From: Romboutsia lituseburensis
Lineage (GTDB): Bacteria > Bacillota > Clostridia > Peptostreptococcales > Peptostreptococcaceae
DNA: 64,000 nucleotides
Reading direction: 5' to 3'
NCBI RefSeq assembly: GCF_024723825.1
Contig: NZ_JANQBQ010000001.1
Location: 1,364,001-1,428,000 of the forward strand
A program made the position numbers and the translations under genes. Below the pieces are notes generated by a model. It was not told the DNA's origin, searched no databases, and worked only from the letters and a program-made list of their open reading frames with translations. Of the stretch, positions 34,382-43,385 are shown piece after piece. Each line of letters starts with the position of its first letter. Position 1 is the stretch's first letter.

Positions 34382-35887
34382 TTATTGAGCTATTGCACTA
34401 TTTTCTACTGGCTGATTTTCCTGTGGTGGAACAGAAGGCTCTGTTGGCGGTGTTGATGGATTTTCCGGCTGTGTTGGTGGAACAACTTCTGGAGTCTCTG
34501 GCTGTGTTGGCGGTACTTCTGGTTGTGTTGGCGGTGTAACCTCTGGCTTTGGCTTTTCAGCTTCCATAGTTCCAACAGCTATTACACCTTGCTTTTTCGG
34601 ATAATAAGATGTCGCCACCTTTTCCTTTTTTATTACCTTCCCACTTTTATCTGTATATATTCTATATGTAGAAACTGTATATCCATTTCTACCCGACTCT
34701 AATTCCTTTTCTTTCCCTTTTTCTAAAGTGGCATCATCAACTTTTTTAATAGGTGCTACTGAAACACCATCTATATTAGTTGAAATGTCTATATTTTGCT
34801 TATCCTTAGAACTACCATATATTTGACACATTATAATATTTCCAGATACATAATTTTTTATATATACAGGATATTTTAAGTTATTTTTGAAAACAAAATC
34901 TATTCCTCCATCAGTTACAGTAGCATCTCTACCTTTTGGAACATATGTTGACGGTATTGAATGATTTTTTATATCTACTAATTCTAATCCAGAATATAAT
35001 ACAGAGTTGTATAATGTAGAAGATACTTGACACACTCCTCCTCCTACACCTTCTTGTACTACACCTTGAACTATTACAGGTGCATTTTTATATCCATTCG
35101 CTAAAGTTCTCATTCCTGTATGTTCATTATAAGAGAATGTATCTCCAGGCATAAGCAAAACATCACTAGTCCTACTAGTAGCTATTTTTATATTTGTACT
35201 TCTACCAGAAACAGAAGAATCAAATTTAGTTGAGTATGATCCTAATAATGTATCAACATCTTGTAATTGTTCTTTTTTGATAGAAGGTTCTACTTTAGTT
35301 ACAACTAATTCCTCTGAATTTTTACCTTTTTCTAATGTTCTTATTATATTTTTTCTACTTTCTTTTAAATTTACACTTAAACCACTTTCTCCATCATTTA
35401 CTCTAACCTGAGAATTATCTATACCAATTGATGCATTTTTTACGTCTACATTTATATCTTTTGCAATATTTTTAATTTCTTTTTCTAATTTTTTTTCATC
35501 ATATTTCATATCAATTTTAATCTGATTTTTTGATCCTAAATTCGCTTTTGCAGTATTTTCTATATTTTTAAAAAATGTTGATTTTTTATTTAAATCATAT
35601 GCTTTTTTTACAGTATTTTCTATATCATAATCAAAATCAAAACTTTCACCTTTTATTGACCATTTTTTATCAGTGTATGTTACATCTACATTCTTTGTGG
35701 TATATTTTTGTTTTAATTTTTCAATAGCTTTCTTTTGAGTTAATGAACCAATGTTAATATCATTAATATAAGTGTTCTTTAATATCTTATCGCTTTTTAT
35801 TTGCATATTCATAGTTATTACAAATATTATTAATAGAGCTGATACAATACCAAAACCTATAACTATCTTTTTCTGTGTATCATTCAT
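34382..35887 (-). CDS. VanW family protein with proline-rich tail
   Basis: A 501-residue protein. One membrane anchor is at about 8-27. Residues 35-210 form a putative peptidoglycan-binding region with two YhgE-like subdomains. The VanW domain follows, with S-Y-N-E-H-T-G near 252, G-V-G-G-G-V-C-Q-V-S-S-T-L-Y-N near 280, and V-P-K-G-R-D-A-T-V near 313. A G5-like stretch is next, and the tail (residues 445-501) is rich in P-P-T-Q-P-E units. The VanW family lies in vancomycin clusters in some species, but its activity is unknown. A paralogue lies at 56.8 kb. Confidence 0.85.
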   Translation of the reverse strand: MNDTQKKIVIGFGIVSALLIIFVITMNMQIKSDKILKNTYINDINIGSLTQKKAIEKLKQKYTTKNVDVTYTDKKWSIKGESFDFDYDIENTVKKAYDLNKKSTFFKNIENTAKANLGSKNQIKIDMKYDEKKLEKEIKNIAKDINVDVKNASIGIDNSQVRVNDGESGLSVNLKESRKNIIRTLEKGKNSEELVVTKVEPSIKKEQLQDVDTLLGSYSTKFDSSVSGRSTNIKIATSRTSDVLLMPGDTFSYNEHTGMRTLANGYKNAPVIVQGVVQEGVGGGVCQVSSTLYNSVLYSGLELVDIKNHSIPSTYVPKGRDATVTDGGIDFVFKNNLKYPVYIKNYVSGNIIMCQIYGSSKDKQNIDISTNIDGVSVAPIKKVDDATLEKGKEKELESGRNGYTVSTYRIYTDKSGKVIKKEKVATSYYPKKQGVIAVGTMEAEKPKPEVTPPTQPEVPPTQPETPEVVPPTQPENPSTPPTEPSVPPQENQPVENSAIAQ

Positions 35888-36060
35888 ATTTTGTATCTCC
35901 TTAACTTTAGTTTCTTCATATACTATTATAACTTAGATATAAATTCTTTTTTTCCTTTTATTTGATAGAAAGTTTTAGTAAAGTGTATTATTCTTCATCC
36001 TTCAACATAAAAACATCATTATCATAAATTATAACATTATTTAAACTTTATTATTAATAA

Positions 36061-36091
36061 TTTTAAAGCGTGTTATAAACACGCTTTAAAA
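36061..36091 (-). terminator. Terminator of the 463-residue membrane protein gene
   Basis: A perfect 13-bp stem (36061-36073 with 36079-36091) of TTTTAAAGCGTGT arms. It overlaps the stop codon at 36086. The U-tract is short (AATTATT), so efficiency is uncertain. Confidence 0.7.
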
Positions 36092-37477
36092 TTCTTCTAT
36101 CTTTTCAGTAGAAATGATATATATTTGTTCAGTATACATATTTATCATATAAATATCCTTAGGTTTAAAGAAACCTTTATTTACTAATTCATAATAGTAT
36201 AAATTGTCATTTGAATTTACTATTTGATCGAATTTTTGCGTATCTTCTATATATCTATTAGCTTTGTCTTTATCTATCTGAGTTATTTCTTTATATTTTT
36301 CTCCTTTTTCTTGAAGTTTATTTTCTAAAATAAATTGAGCTTTTTCTGAACTAATAGTAAATTGAATTTTACCATCTGAATTAGCTCTAAAATATCCATC
36401 TGAATAATTATTTTCATAAGATTTATCGTTATCTCTATAAGAATATATTTCTTTTGTTTTTGCATTTATTAAAACTTCATTAACTAAAACTTCGTATTCA
36501 AAAACTTCTACATAATAATATTTACTTCCATCTATCATTTGATAAAATGAATTTATTGATAAGTTATCTTTTTTCTTTCCACTTTTTTTAGATATTAAAT
36601 TAATAATATCATCAGAAGATAATGTATATAAAGATAGTTTCTTACTATATTCTTTTTCTAAACTTAATATATTTTCATCATCTTCATAGTAGCTTTTTAT
36701 ATATTGCACATATTTTAATGCTTGTTCGTAATTTCCATTAGAATCACATTCATCTATTTTTTGTCTATAATAATCATACATAGTCTCTATACATTGCTTT
36801 TTTTGTTTTTGCGCTAATTCATAATATTTATCATCTTTTTCTAAAACTTTATCGTAACCTTGTATAGCCTCATAGTACATATGATTATCTTGATTTTTTT
36901 TCGCTTCTTCATACACTTGTCTTGATTGATATAGTTCTTTAATGCTGTTTTTATATACATCTAACTCATTTACTATTCCATTTAACATAGAAATTGTATT
37001 CATATATGATAATGCAATATCATAAGTTATATTTTCATCTTTATACATTTCACTTACACGCTTTGATTGATCTATAATTCGCTCTAAATCAATCTGAATA
37101 TTTTCTAGTGTATTTATAGTATTTATGAGACCAATATACTGCTCTTTTGGCATTTCCCCTTTTATATAATTGTCTCCACTTTCTAATAATAGTTTATTTA
37201 TTTTTTTTGTAATTGACTTGTTAAACCTTTGCATTTTAGATTCCGAAAACTTTTTTTTACAATCAGAATAATAATCAACAGCTACTGTGTATTGACGACT
37301 TTCTATATTTTTCAATAATATATTAGATTCTTTTTCAACACTTAATTCGTCACTACTTACTACAAATATAATACCTAATAAAATTAATCCTAATACACAT
37401 AATGAGCCTATAACAATTTTTTTCCTATGTAAATCTATACAATCTATACATTTATCAAAAGTTTTTTTAAAACCCAT
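36086..37477 (-). CDS. Single-pass membrane protein with TPR-like helical region and a C-terminal PepSY-like part
   Basis: A 463-residue protein. One membrane segment (about 21-41) follows a short cytoplasmic N-terminus with C-I-D-C. Residues 50-285 are helical with TPR-type units (Y-Y-E-A-I-Q-G-Y-D-K-V-L-E-K-D-D-K-Y near 200; Y-E-Q-A-L-K-Y-V near 240). The end (residues 290-460) has Y-Y-V-E-V-F-E-Y-E-V-L-V-N-E and I-N-A-K-T-K-E-I-Y-S-Y, resembling PepSY/YpeB-type domains. The family was not identified. It is a separate transcription unit between the PP2C gene and VanW. Confidence 0.6.
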   Translation of the reverse strand: MGFKKTFDKCIDCIDLHRKKIVIGSLCVLGLILLGIIFVVSSDELSVEKESNILLKNIESRQYTVAVDYYSDCKKKFSESKMQRFNKSITKKINKLLLESGDNYIKGEMPKEQYIGLINTINTLENIQIDLERIIDQSKRVSEMYKDENITYDIALSYMNTISMLNGIVNELDVYKNSIKELYQSRQVYEEAKKNQDNHMYYEAIQGYDKVLEKDDKYYELAQKQKKQCIETMYDYYRQKIDECDSNGNYEQALKYVQYIKSYYEDDENILSLEKEYSKKLSLYTLSSDDIINLISKKSGKKKDNLSINSFYQMIDGSKYYYVEVFEYEVLVNEVLINAKTKEIYSYRDNDKSYENNYSDGYFRANSDGKIQFTISSEKAQFILENKLQEKGEKYKEITQIDKDKANRYIEDTQKFDQIVNSNDNLYYYELVNKGFFKPKDIYMINMYTEQIYIISTEKIEEF

Positions 37478-37591
37478 GTTTTTTACCTTCCTTAAATTTT
37501 AGTAATTTATTCCTGATATAATATTGTATATTATACCATATATATATATTATTAACCACATGTTACTATAATAGTACATTGTACATATTAT

Positions 37592-38353
37592 TTATCTAAT
37601 GAGGAAGATTATACTTATATCATCCTTACTATTTGATTCACTTAGCTTTGTTAAATACAAATTATATTCCTTTAACAGTTTTAATCTAGAAAATATATTA
37701 CTATTATATTTATTTATTGTTTTAATTAAGCTTTTATAAAGATTTATTTCATTTTCAAAACTGTTTCCATATCCATCTGTAAATAAAATAATATTATCTA
37801 TTGCACTATCATTTATATCTTCTACATGAAATAATATATTTTTAAATGCATCTTCTCTGCCTAGAGAGTCAACTATATTATTGTTTTTGGTTGGCACTAC
37901 TTTTAAAAAATTTTTATCATTATTAACGATTATTTCTCCATCTCCTATTTTCAAATATAATATATATCTTTTAGTCATAGCCACCGTAACTAAAGTTGTA
38001 GAGTACTTTAAATATTCTATTTTATATGCTTTAGGGTGTGTTTTATAATAATCCTCTTTTACTTCAAACATCCATTTATCATATATTTTTTTTTGAATAA
38101 TTTCATTGTTTAACATCATTAACAAATCATCTTTATTTTTATCTACCTCATTTTCAATTACATCAATAGAAATATCACAGGCTAATTTAGATCCTATATG
38201 GCTATACTCAAAAAAATCGCTGCTATGTCCATCTGCTACACTACAAATTATATAATCTTTAGATGACTTATACTTTAAGCTATCCTGAGAATTTTTATTT
38301 TTTATAACATTTTTGTATCCAATTGCACTTCCTTTTAATACTTTATAGTCCAT
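37592..38353 (-). CDS. PP2C-type serine/threonine protein phosphatase
   Basis: A 253-residue cytoplasmic protein with the PPM signature set: N-S-Q-D (21-24), V-A-D-G-H-S (39-44), S-T-T-L-V-T-V-A (118-125), I-G-D-G-E (136-140), L-F-T-D-G (190-194) and K-D-D-I-S (243-247). The metal Asp residues are all there. It should dephosphorylate Ser/Thr phosphoproteins. It is closer to stand-alone PP2C proteins of effector systems than to PrpC. No Hanks-type kinase lies in the window. The TPR-like membrane gene is 114 bases downstream. Confidence 0.87.
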   Translation of the reverse strand: MDYKVLKGSAIGYKNVIKNKNSQDSLKYKSSKDYIICSVADGHSSDFFEYSHIGSKLACDISIDVIENEVDKNKDDLLMMLNNEIIQKKIYDKWMFEVKEDYYKTHPKAYKIEYLKYSTTLVTVAMTKRYILYLKIGDGEIIVNNDKNFLKVVPTKNNNIVDSLGREDAFKNILFHVEDINDSAIDNIILFTDGYGNSFENEINLYKSLIKTINKYNSNIFSRLKLLKEYNLYLTKLSESNSKDDISIIFLIR

Positions 38354-38421
38354 ATTCGCACCTCTTTATATTGGAATTTATCTATACTTATGTTCTATTA
38401 TTAAATTAAGAGTTTTATAAC

Positions 38422-38451
38422 AAAAAAAGCACAGCTTAAGCTGTACTTTTT
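38422..38451 (-). terminator. Probable terminator of the two-TM protein gene
   Basis: ACAGCTT/AAGCTGT stem (38431-38444) with an A/T-rich extension interrupted by one mismatch, then T-rich sequence on the minus strand, 12 bases past the stop codon at 38464. Confidence 0.7.
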
Positions 38452-38463
38452 GATATATTTTGA

Positions 38464-38772
38464 TTATGAAATTTTTCTTCTACTTCTAACAACTTCTTTT
38501 TGTCTATTTCTAGTAACCTTAGTTGTACTAACAGACTTCGTATTTTGAATTTTTCTTTTACTGTAAAATATCTTTTTATAATTAAATAGAACTAATCCTA
38601 AAGTCAGCCCCACTGTAACTCCAACAAATACCATAAAATAAATATCTAAACCTATAAATATCCCCATTACTGCGTTTATTACTATCAGTGTAAATATCAA
38701 TAAACAGCTCATAAAGCTCGACATAATTAACATTCTTAAGACATTATTTAATCTTCTAAATATCTTTTTCAA
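38464..38772 (-). CDS. Small two-TM membrane protein with basic tail, unknown function
   Basis: The frame opens at 38850, but GGGGTGAT just upstream of a TTG at 38772 points to that codon as the start, giving 102 residues. Two hydrophobic segments follow a basic amphipathic N-terminus (F-R-R-L-N-N-V-L-R-M-L). The tail is strongly basic (T-K-V-T-R-N-R-Q-K-E-V-V-R-S-R-R-K). No family was recognised. It is divergent from the cotE-like gene. Confidence 0.6.
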   Translation of the reverse strand: MKKIFRRLNNVLRMLIMSSFMSCLLIFTLIVINAVMGIFIGLDIYFMVFVGVTVGLTLGLVLFNYKKIFYSKRKIQNTKSVSTTKVTRNRQKEVVRSRRKIS

Positions 38773-38905
38773 CTTTATCACCCCATATAATAGCAAATCT
38801 TTACATTTAATCTTATATTTAACTATAACAAATATATCAAAAAATAGCAATTAATATTAATATTTTTTGATATATTTTGAAGCAAAATGTTATTCCTTTA
38901 TACGT

Positions 38906-38934
38906 CACAATAATTTAGTTTATTTAATACAATA
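38906..38934 (+). promoter_or_regulatory. Candidate sigma-K promoter of the cotE-like gene
   Basis: An AC dinucleotide (38907-38908) followed after 17 bases by AATACAATA (38926-38934) resembles the AC-N17-CATA-N3-TA pattern of sigma-K. A start near 38941 lies 35 bases before the ATG. This is inferred from motif only. Confidence 0.5.
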
Positions 38935-38975
38935 AAAATAGGTTATACTTTATTTTAAATTAAGGGGTGATATAT

Positions 38976-40757
38976 ATGCCATGTCTGCCAAGTTTAGGAT
39001 CAAAAGCTCCTGATTTTAAGGCTCACACAACATTTGGACCTATTCAATTATCGGATTATACGGGTAAATGGGTTGTATTATTTTCTCATCCTGGTGATTT
39101 CACACCAGTTTGTACAACTGAATTTTTGTGTTTTGCAAAATACTATCCTGAATTTCAAAAAAGAAATACAGATTTAATTGGACTTAGTATTGATAGCAAC
39201 AGTTCTCACTTAGCGTGGGTTTATAATATTTTTACTTTAACAGGTGTTGAAATTCCATTTCCAATAATAGAAGATCGAGACATGAAAATTTCTAATTTAT
39301 ACGGTATGATTTCCGAACCTATGAGTAATACATCTACTATAAGATCTGTCTTTATAATAGATGACAAACAAATACTTAGGGCTATACTTTATTATCCATT
39401 GACAACAGGAAGAAATATTCCTGAAATTTTAAGAATTATAGAAGCTTTACAAACTACAGATAAAGATAATGTAGTTACTCCTGCTAATTGGTTTCCAGGA
39501 ATGCCAGTTATATTACCATATCCAACAACATATAAAGAATTGAAAAAAAGAATAAAAAGTTGTGATAAAAATTGTACATGTATGGACTGGTACTTATGCT
39601 TTGTTCCTGATAAGAATGCAGAATTACCAGATAATAACTTCCCTAACTATATACCTTGTGTTCCTAAAAAAACAAAAACAACAAAAAAATCTTCTAGACC
39701 TCAAATAACTGATTTGAAAAATCAACCAGTTGATGTAACTTATTGTCCTGATGTAACTCCAATTGTAATGGAATATGTTCTAGGAAATCCGAAAAATGTT
39801 GATGCAAATTTACTAGATGCTGTTATCTATGCTTTTGTTGAAATAAATCCAGATGGTACATTACGTGTACCAACTCCTAAGTATTTGAACCAATTAGTTA
39901 ACTTAAGAAAAGAAAATCCAGATTTACAAGTTATAGCTGCAATAGGCGGTTGGGGAGCTGATGGTTTTTCCGATGCTGCTTTAACACCAGCATCTAGATA
40001 TAATTTTGCTAGACAGGTAAATAGTCTTATCAACCAATATAAGCTAGATGGAATTGATATAGATTGGGAGTATCCTGGAAATAAAGCTGCTGGCATAAAA
40101 GCTAGACCTGAAGATAAAGAAAACTTTACTTTATTACTTACAGCTATAAGAGATGTAATTGGTGATAATAAATGGTTGAGTGTAGCTTCTGTAGGAGATA
40201 ATTCTATTTTAAATAGAGGTATTGAAGTTAATAAGATAGCACCAATAATAAATTATTTCAATCTTATGAGCTATGATTTTACAGCAGGTGAGACTGGAGA
40301 AATGGGTCAAAGACATCAGTCAAATCTTTACGACTCTGACCTTTCATTGCCTGGATATAGTGTAGATAAATGGGTGAAAAATTTAGAAAATGCAGGAATG
40401 CCTAAGTCTAAAATTTTATTAGGACTTCCATTTTACGGTAGATTAGGCGCTAAAATCACACGATCTTTTGATGATTTAAGAGAAAATTATATAAATAAAA
40501 ATGGTTTTATATATAACTTTGATAATCAAGCTCAAGTTCCTTATTTAACTAAGGATGGATTATTCGCTATGGCTTATGATAATGAACTATCAATATATTT
40601 AAAAGGCCAATATGTTTTAAAAAATTGCTTAGGAGGATTGTTTGCATGGACATCGACTTATGATCAGGCCAATATCTTAGCTAAAGCTATGTATGATAGT
40701 ATAAACAATCCAGTTTTATTTAAGGAAGAATTAGAAAAAATGTTTGGACCATTTTAA
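38976..40757 (+). CDS. cotE: CotE-like spore-coat protein: 1-Cys peroxiredoxin fused to a GH18 chitinase
   Basis: A 593-residue fusion. Residues 1-210 are a Prx6-type peroxiredoxin with F-S-H-P-G-D-F-T-P-V-C (peroxidatic Cys46). A linker with C-T-C-M-D-W-Y-L-C follows. Residues 250-593 are a GH18 chitinase with A-A-I-G-G-W-G (321-327) and the catalytic D-G-I-D-I-D-W-E (Glu365). In C. difficile, CotE is a coat protein with both activities. It would act on the spore surface and may cleave mucin or chitin. The GTG at 38967 lies in the ribosome binding site (GGGGTGA), so ATG at 38976 is the start. Confidence 0.9.
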   Translation: MPCLPSLGSKAPDFKAHTTFGPIQLSDYTGKWVVLFSHPGDFTPVCTTEFLCFAKYYPEFQKRNTDLIGLSIDSNSSHLAWVYNIFTLTGVEIPFPIIEDRDMKISNLYGMISEPMSNTSTIRSVFIIDDKQILRAILYYPLTTGRNIPEILRIIEALQTTDKDNVVTPANWFPGMPVILPYPTTYKELKKRIKSCDKNCTCMDWYLCFVPDKNAELPDNNFPNYIPCVPKKTKTTKKSSRPQITDLKNQPVDVTYCPDVTPIVMEYVLGNPKNVDANLLDAVIYAFVEINPDGTLRVPTPKYLNQLVNLRKENPDLQVIAAIGGWGADGFSDAALTPASRYNFARQVNSLINQYKLDGIDIDWEYPGNKAAGIKARPEDKENFTLLLTAIRDVIGDNKWLSVASVGDNSILNRGIEVNKIAPIINYFNLMSYDFTAGETGEMGQRHQSNLYDSDLSLPGYSVDKWVKNLENAGMPKSKILLGLPFYGRLGAKITRSFDDLRENYINKNGFIYNFDNQAQVPYLTKDGLFAMAYDNELSIYLKGQYVLKNCLGGLFAWTSTYDQANILAKAMYDSINNPVLFKEELEKMFGPF

Positions 40758-40770
40758 TATTTAATAAAAT

Positions 40771-40808
40771 AACTAATAGTAGAAGTTATATAACTTCTAC
40801 TATTAGTT
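40771..40808. terminator. Bidirectional terminator between cotE-like and rnhA
   Basis: An 18-bp perfect inverted repeat (40771-40788 with 40791-40808) with a two-base centre. It lies 13 bases past cotE and 3 bases before the rnhA stop codon. Confidence 0.85.
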
Positions 40809-40811
40809 TAT

Positions 40812-41411
40812 TTAAATACCTAAGGCTTTTTTTGCTAGTTTATCAGCTTCTTCATTATATTTATCACCACTATGAGCTTTAACCTTTATAAATTCAACTT
40901 TTAAATTCTCTTTTATAGTATCATAGAATTTTTTATAACTTTGAGTTCCTTCTTTATTAGCTTTCCATGCACCACTACACCATTTTTCGATGCCTTCATA
41001 ATCAAAGTACAGTTTTAATCTTTTTATATCATTATATATACAGTATTCCATAGCTATTTTTGCCGCTTCAATTTCACCAGCAACATTTCTCATTTCAACA
41101 AGAGATTTAATATCTCCTTTTTTACTATAAGTCTTTACAACTATATCATCCTTAATTAAAACTACACCAGAGCCATAAGCTCTTAAACAATGCTCATAAC
41201 TTCCATCTACATAAGCTTCCAAGAATTCACCATCTTCTTGTTTATCATTTAATATAATATTTCCCATATATATATTAGCTTCTTCTAAAGACACAAAACT
41301 TTTATACTCAGCTCCTGAAAATCCATTTACTTGCTCTTTACATTCATCCCAAGTATTATATATACCATTTTTTTTACCTTTTCTAACTGCATAGTATTTT
41401 TTCTTTGCCAA
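40812..41411 (-). CDS. rnhA: Ribonuclease HI with viroplasmin-type N-terminal domain
   Basis: Degrades RNA in RNA:DNA hybrids. The 199-residue protein has an N-terminal hybrid-binding domain (Y-A-V-R-K-G-K-K-N-G-I-Y, W-D-E-C, G-A-E-Y-K-S-F, residues 6-52). The catalytic RNase H fold follows, with Asp69 in Y-V-D-G-S, Glu in M-R-N-V-A-G-E-I-E-A, Asp in F-D-Y-E-G, and V-K-A-H-S-G-D-K-Y-N-E-E-A-D. Length is typical of the fused form. Confidence 0.92.
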   Translation of the reverse strand: MAKKKYYAVRKGKKNGIYNTWDECKEQVNGFSGAEYKSFVSLEEANIYMGNIILNDKQEDGEFLEAYVDGSYEHCLRAYGSGVVLIKDDIVVKTYSKKGDIKSLVEMRNVAGEIEAAKIAMEYCIYNDIKRLKLYFDYEGIEKWCSGAWKANKEGTQSYKKFYDTIKENLKVEFIKVKAHSGDKYNEEADKLAKKALGI

Positions 41412-41544
41412 ATTCTCACTTCCTCATATTTTTACATTTTTTATAACCCTTATTTTATCCTAAAAGCATTGATTTTAACAAGTTTTATTTATATTGGAAT
41501 TATCTAAATTTTTTATATTTTCTTTGTTGTATATTATTTCCTAC

Positions 41545-41573
41545 TTTATTATTTTAAGTTTTCATGATATAAT
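41545..41573 (+). promoter_or_regulatory. Promoter of the lysine riboswitch / transporter unit
   Basis: An extended -10 box (TGATATAAT, 41565-41573) with a weak -35 (TTTATT at 41545) 17 bases upstream. It places the start near 41580, just before the aptamer. Confidence 0.6.
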
Positions 41574-41594
41574 TTTTAAAACAAATAAAATAAT

Positions 41595-41842
41595 CGGATA
41601 TAACCTAATGGTAGAGGTCGCATTGTTAATTAGTAGTTTTGTGGAGATAAGCACGTAGAAGCAAGATAAAAGGTAACTGTGCCGAAATGTATAAGTAATG
41701 CTTTAATCTTATATGTTGGGGTCATGTAAAATATATATGACACTGTCACATGAATATGTGGAGTACTATCTTTAGATTAAGTTTTTATTCAATTTTTTGA
41801 TTGAATTCTTAAGTCTAGGATAACTTCATCCTAGGCTTTTTT
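41595..41842 (+). promoter_or_regulatory. Lysine riboswitch (L-box) with transcriptional terminator
   Basis: The conserved lysine-aptamer pieces occur in order. AGAGGTCGCATT is near 41613-41624, and AGTA after it. GTGGAGATAAGC follows, then AGGTAACTGTGCCGAA near 41671-41686. The closing segment is CTGTCACATGAATATGTGGAGTACTATC, split at 41743-41770. A terminator follows (41812-41821 with 41828-41837, then seven T). A competing stem using AGATTAAG (41774-41781) and CTTAAGTCT (41808-41816) would form the antiterminator. Lysine binding should favour termination. Confidence 0.9.
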
Positions 41843-41843
41843 T
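41811..41843 (+). terminator. Riboswitch-controlled terminator upstream of the NhaC-family gene
   Basis: Stem AGTCTAGGAT/ATCCTAGGCT with one G-U pair, followed by TTTTTT. It ends 57 bases before the transporter ATG. Confidence 0.85.
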
Positions 41844-41899
41844 AATCTCAAAATTTCTCCTTTATGTTATATTCGTCATAAATTATTGGAGGATTTATT

Positions 41900-43336
41900 A
41901 TGACATCAAGAAGTAAAAAGCAAGCAACATTATTTGACGCAATTTTATGTGTAGGTTTTTTAGTAACCGTTTTAGTTACATGTTTGGTATTTTTAAAAAA
42001 ATATGAAATTTCTGCTCATGTTCCATTAGTAGCTGGAGCTATCTTTGCAGCAACTATAGCTGTATTTAAACTAGGATTTACTTGGAAAGAATTAGAAGAT
42101 GGAATTTTATCAACTATAAATACTACTATGCAAGCTATTTTAATCCTTTTAGTTGTAGGTATGCTAATTGGAACTTGGATACTGGGAGGTGTTGTTCCTG
42201 CTATGATATATTGGGGACTTAATATACTATCACCTTCTATATTTTTAGTCGCAACAACATTAATATGTGCTATAGTTTCAATTTCTACTGGTTCTTCATG
42301 GACTACAGCAGGAACAATAGGTATAGCCCTTTTAGGTATAGGAAGTGCATTAGGTATACCAAATACTATAATAGCAGGTGCTATTATATCAGGTGCATAT
42401 TTTGGAGACAAAATGTCACCTTTATCAGATACAACTAATCTAGCTCCAGCTATGGCAGGAACTACATTATTTGAACATATTAATCATATGTTATATACAA
42501 CAATTCCAGCGCTTTTAATATCACTTATACTTTACGGAATAATCGGTTTTAAATATGCAGGTAGTCAAATTGATACTACTCAAATAGCTCAGATTCAAAA
42601 TGCTTTAATAAGTAATTATAATACATTATCACCATTATTACTTTTAGTACCAGTTGCAGTTATAGTAATGGTTATATTCAAAGTTCCAGCTATACCTGGC
42701 CTTATTGCAGGTGTTTTATTAGGAGCTATAGTTTCTGTAGTTTTCCAAGGTGCATCTATAGCTGATGTATTTGTAGTAGCTAAGGGTGGTTATGTATCAT
42801 CAACTGGTATGGATTTCGTTGATCAACTTCTTACTCGAGGTGGATTAGATAGTATGCTTGGAACTGTTTCGTTAATGCTTTGTGCTTTAACTGTAGGTGG
42901 TATATTAGAGAAAACTGGTATGCTAGAGGCATTAGCTAGAGCTATATTAAAAGTTGCTAGAGGAACTTTCGGATTAATTGCTGCAACAATATTTACTTGT
43001 ATAGGAACTAACTTAGCAGTTGCTGATCAATATCTAGCAATAGTTATACCAGGAAGTATGTATAAAGATGCATTTATAAAACAAGGGCTTAATCCTAAAA
43101 ATTTATCTAGAGCATTGGAAGATAGTGCTACAATAACTTCACCACTTATTCCTTGGAATACATGTGGAGCTTATATGTCAGCCACTTTAGGAGTTGGATC
43201 ATTTGCATTTTTACCATTTGCATTTTTCAATCTAATTTGTCCTTTAATTTCTTTATTCTATGGTGCAACAGGTATAACAATAGCAAAACTTTCTGATGAT
43301 GAAAAAGAATCTTTACTTGAACAAAAAACAGCTTAA
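41900..43336 (+). CDS. NhaC-family antiporter, probable lysine transporter (LysW type)
   Basis: A 478-residue protein with about 11 membrane segments and the NhaC family pattern: F-G-D-K-M-S-P-L-S-D-T-T-N-L-A near 162, S-T-G-S-S-W-T-T-A-G-T near 128, and a second-half repeat with T-N-L-A-V-A-D-Q-Y near 370. NhaC proteins exchange Na+/H+ or organic substrates. The lysine riboswitch upstream places it with the LysW group predicted to import lysine. The gene is alone in its unit and has a good GGAGG. Simple Na+/H+ antiport is the alternative. Confidence 0.85.
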   Translation: MTSRSKKQATLFDAILCVGFLVTVLVTCLVFLKKYEISAHVPLVAGAIFAATIAVFKLGFTWKELEDGILSTINTTMQAILILLVVGMLIGTWILGGVVPAMIYWGLNILSPSIFLVATTLICAIVSISTGSSWTTAGTIGIALLGIGSALGIPNTIIAGAIISGAYFGDKMSPLSDTTNLAPAMAGTTLFEHINHMLYTTIPALLISLILYGIIGFKYAGSQIDTTQIAQIQNALISNYNTLSPLLLLVPVAVIVMVIFKVPAIPGLIAGVLLGAIVSVVFQGASIADVFVVAKGGYVSSTGMDFVDQLLTRGGLDSMLGTVSLMLCALTVGGILEKTGMLEALARAILKVARGTFGLIAATIFTCIGTNLAVADQYLAIVIPGSMYKDAFIKQGLNPKNLSRALEDSATITSPLIPWNTCGAYMSATLGVGSFAFLPFAFFNLICPLISLFYGATGITIAKLSDDEKESLLEQKTA

Positions 43337-43337
43337 A

Positions 43338-43371
43338 AAAAATGGTTATCTAATTTAGATAGCCATTTTTT
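43338..43371. terminator. Bidirectional terminator between the NhaC-family gene and the exchanger gene
   Basis: TGGTTATCT/AGATAGCCA hairpin (43343-43351 with 43357-43365) with one G-U pair. It is flanked by an A-run on the left and a T-run on the right. Confidence 0.85.
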
Positions 43372-43385
43372 ATTTAATATTTTAA

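Noticed and set aside
41595-41680. Sequence resembling a tRNA (an AATGGTAGAG-like D-arm)
   Set aside because: The surrounding segments match the lysine riboswitch core and no acceptor stem or T-arm can be folded; there is also no CCA end.
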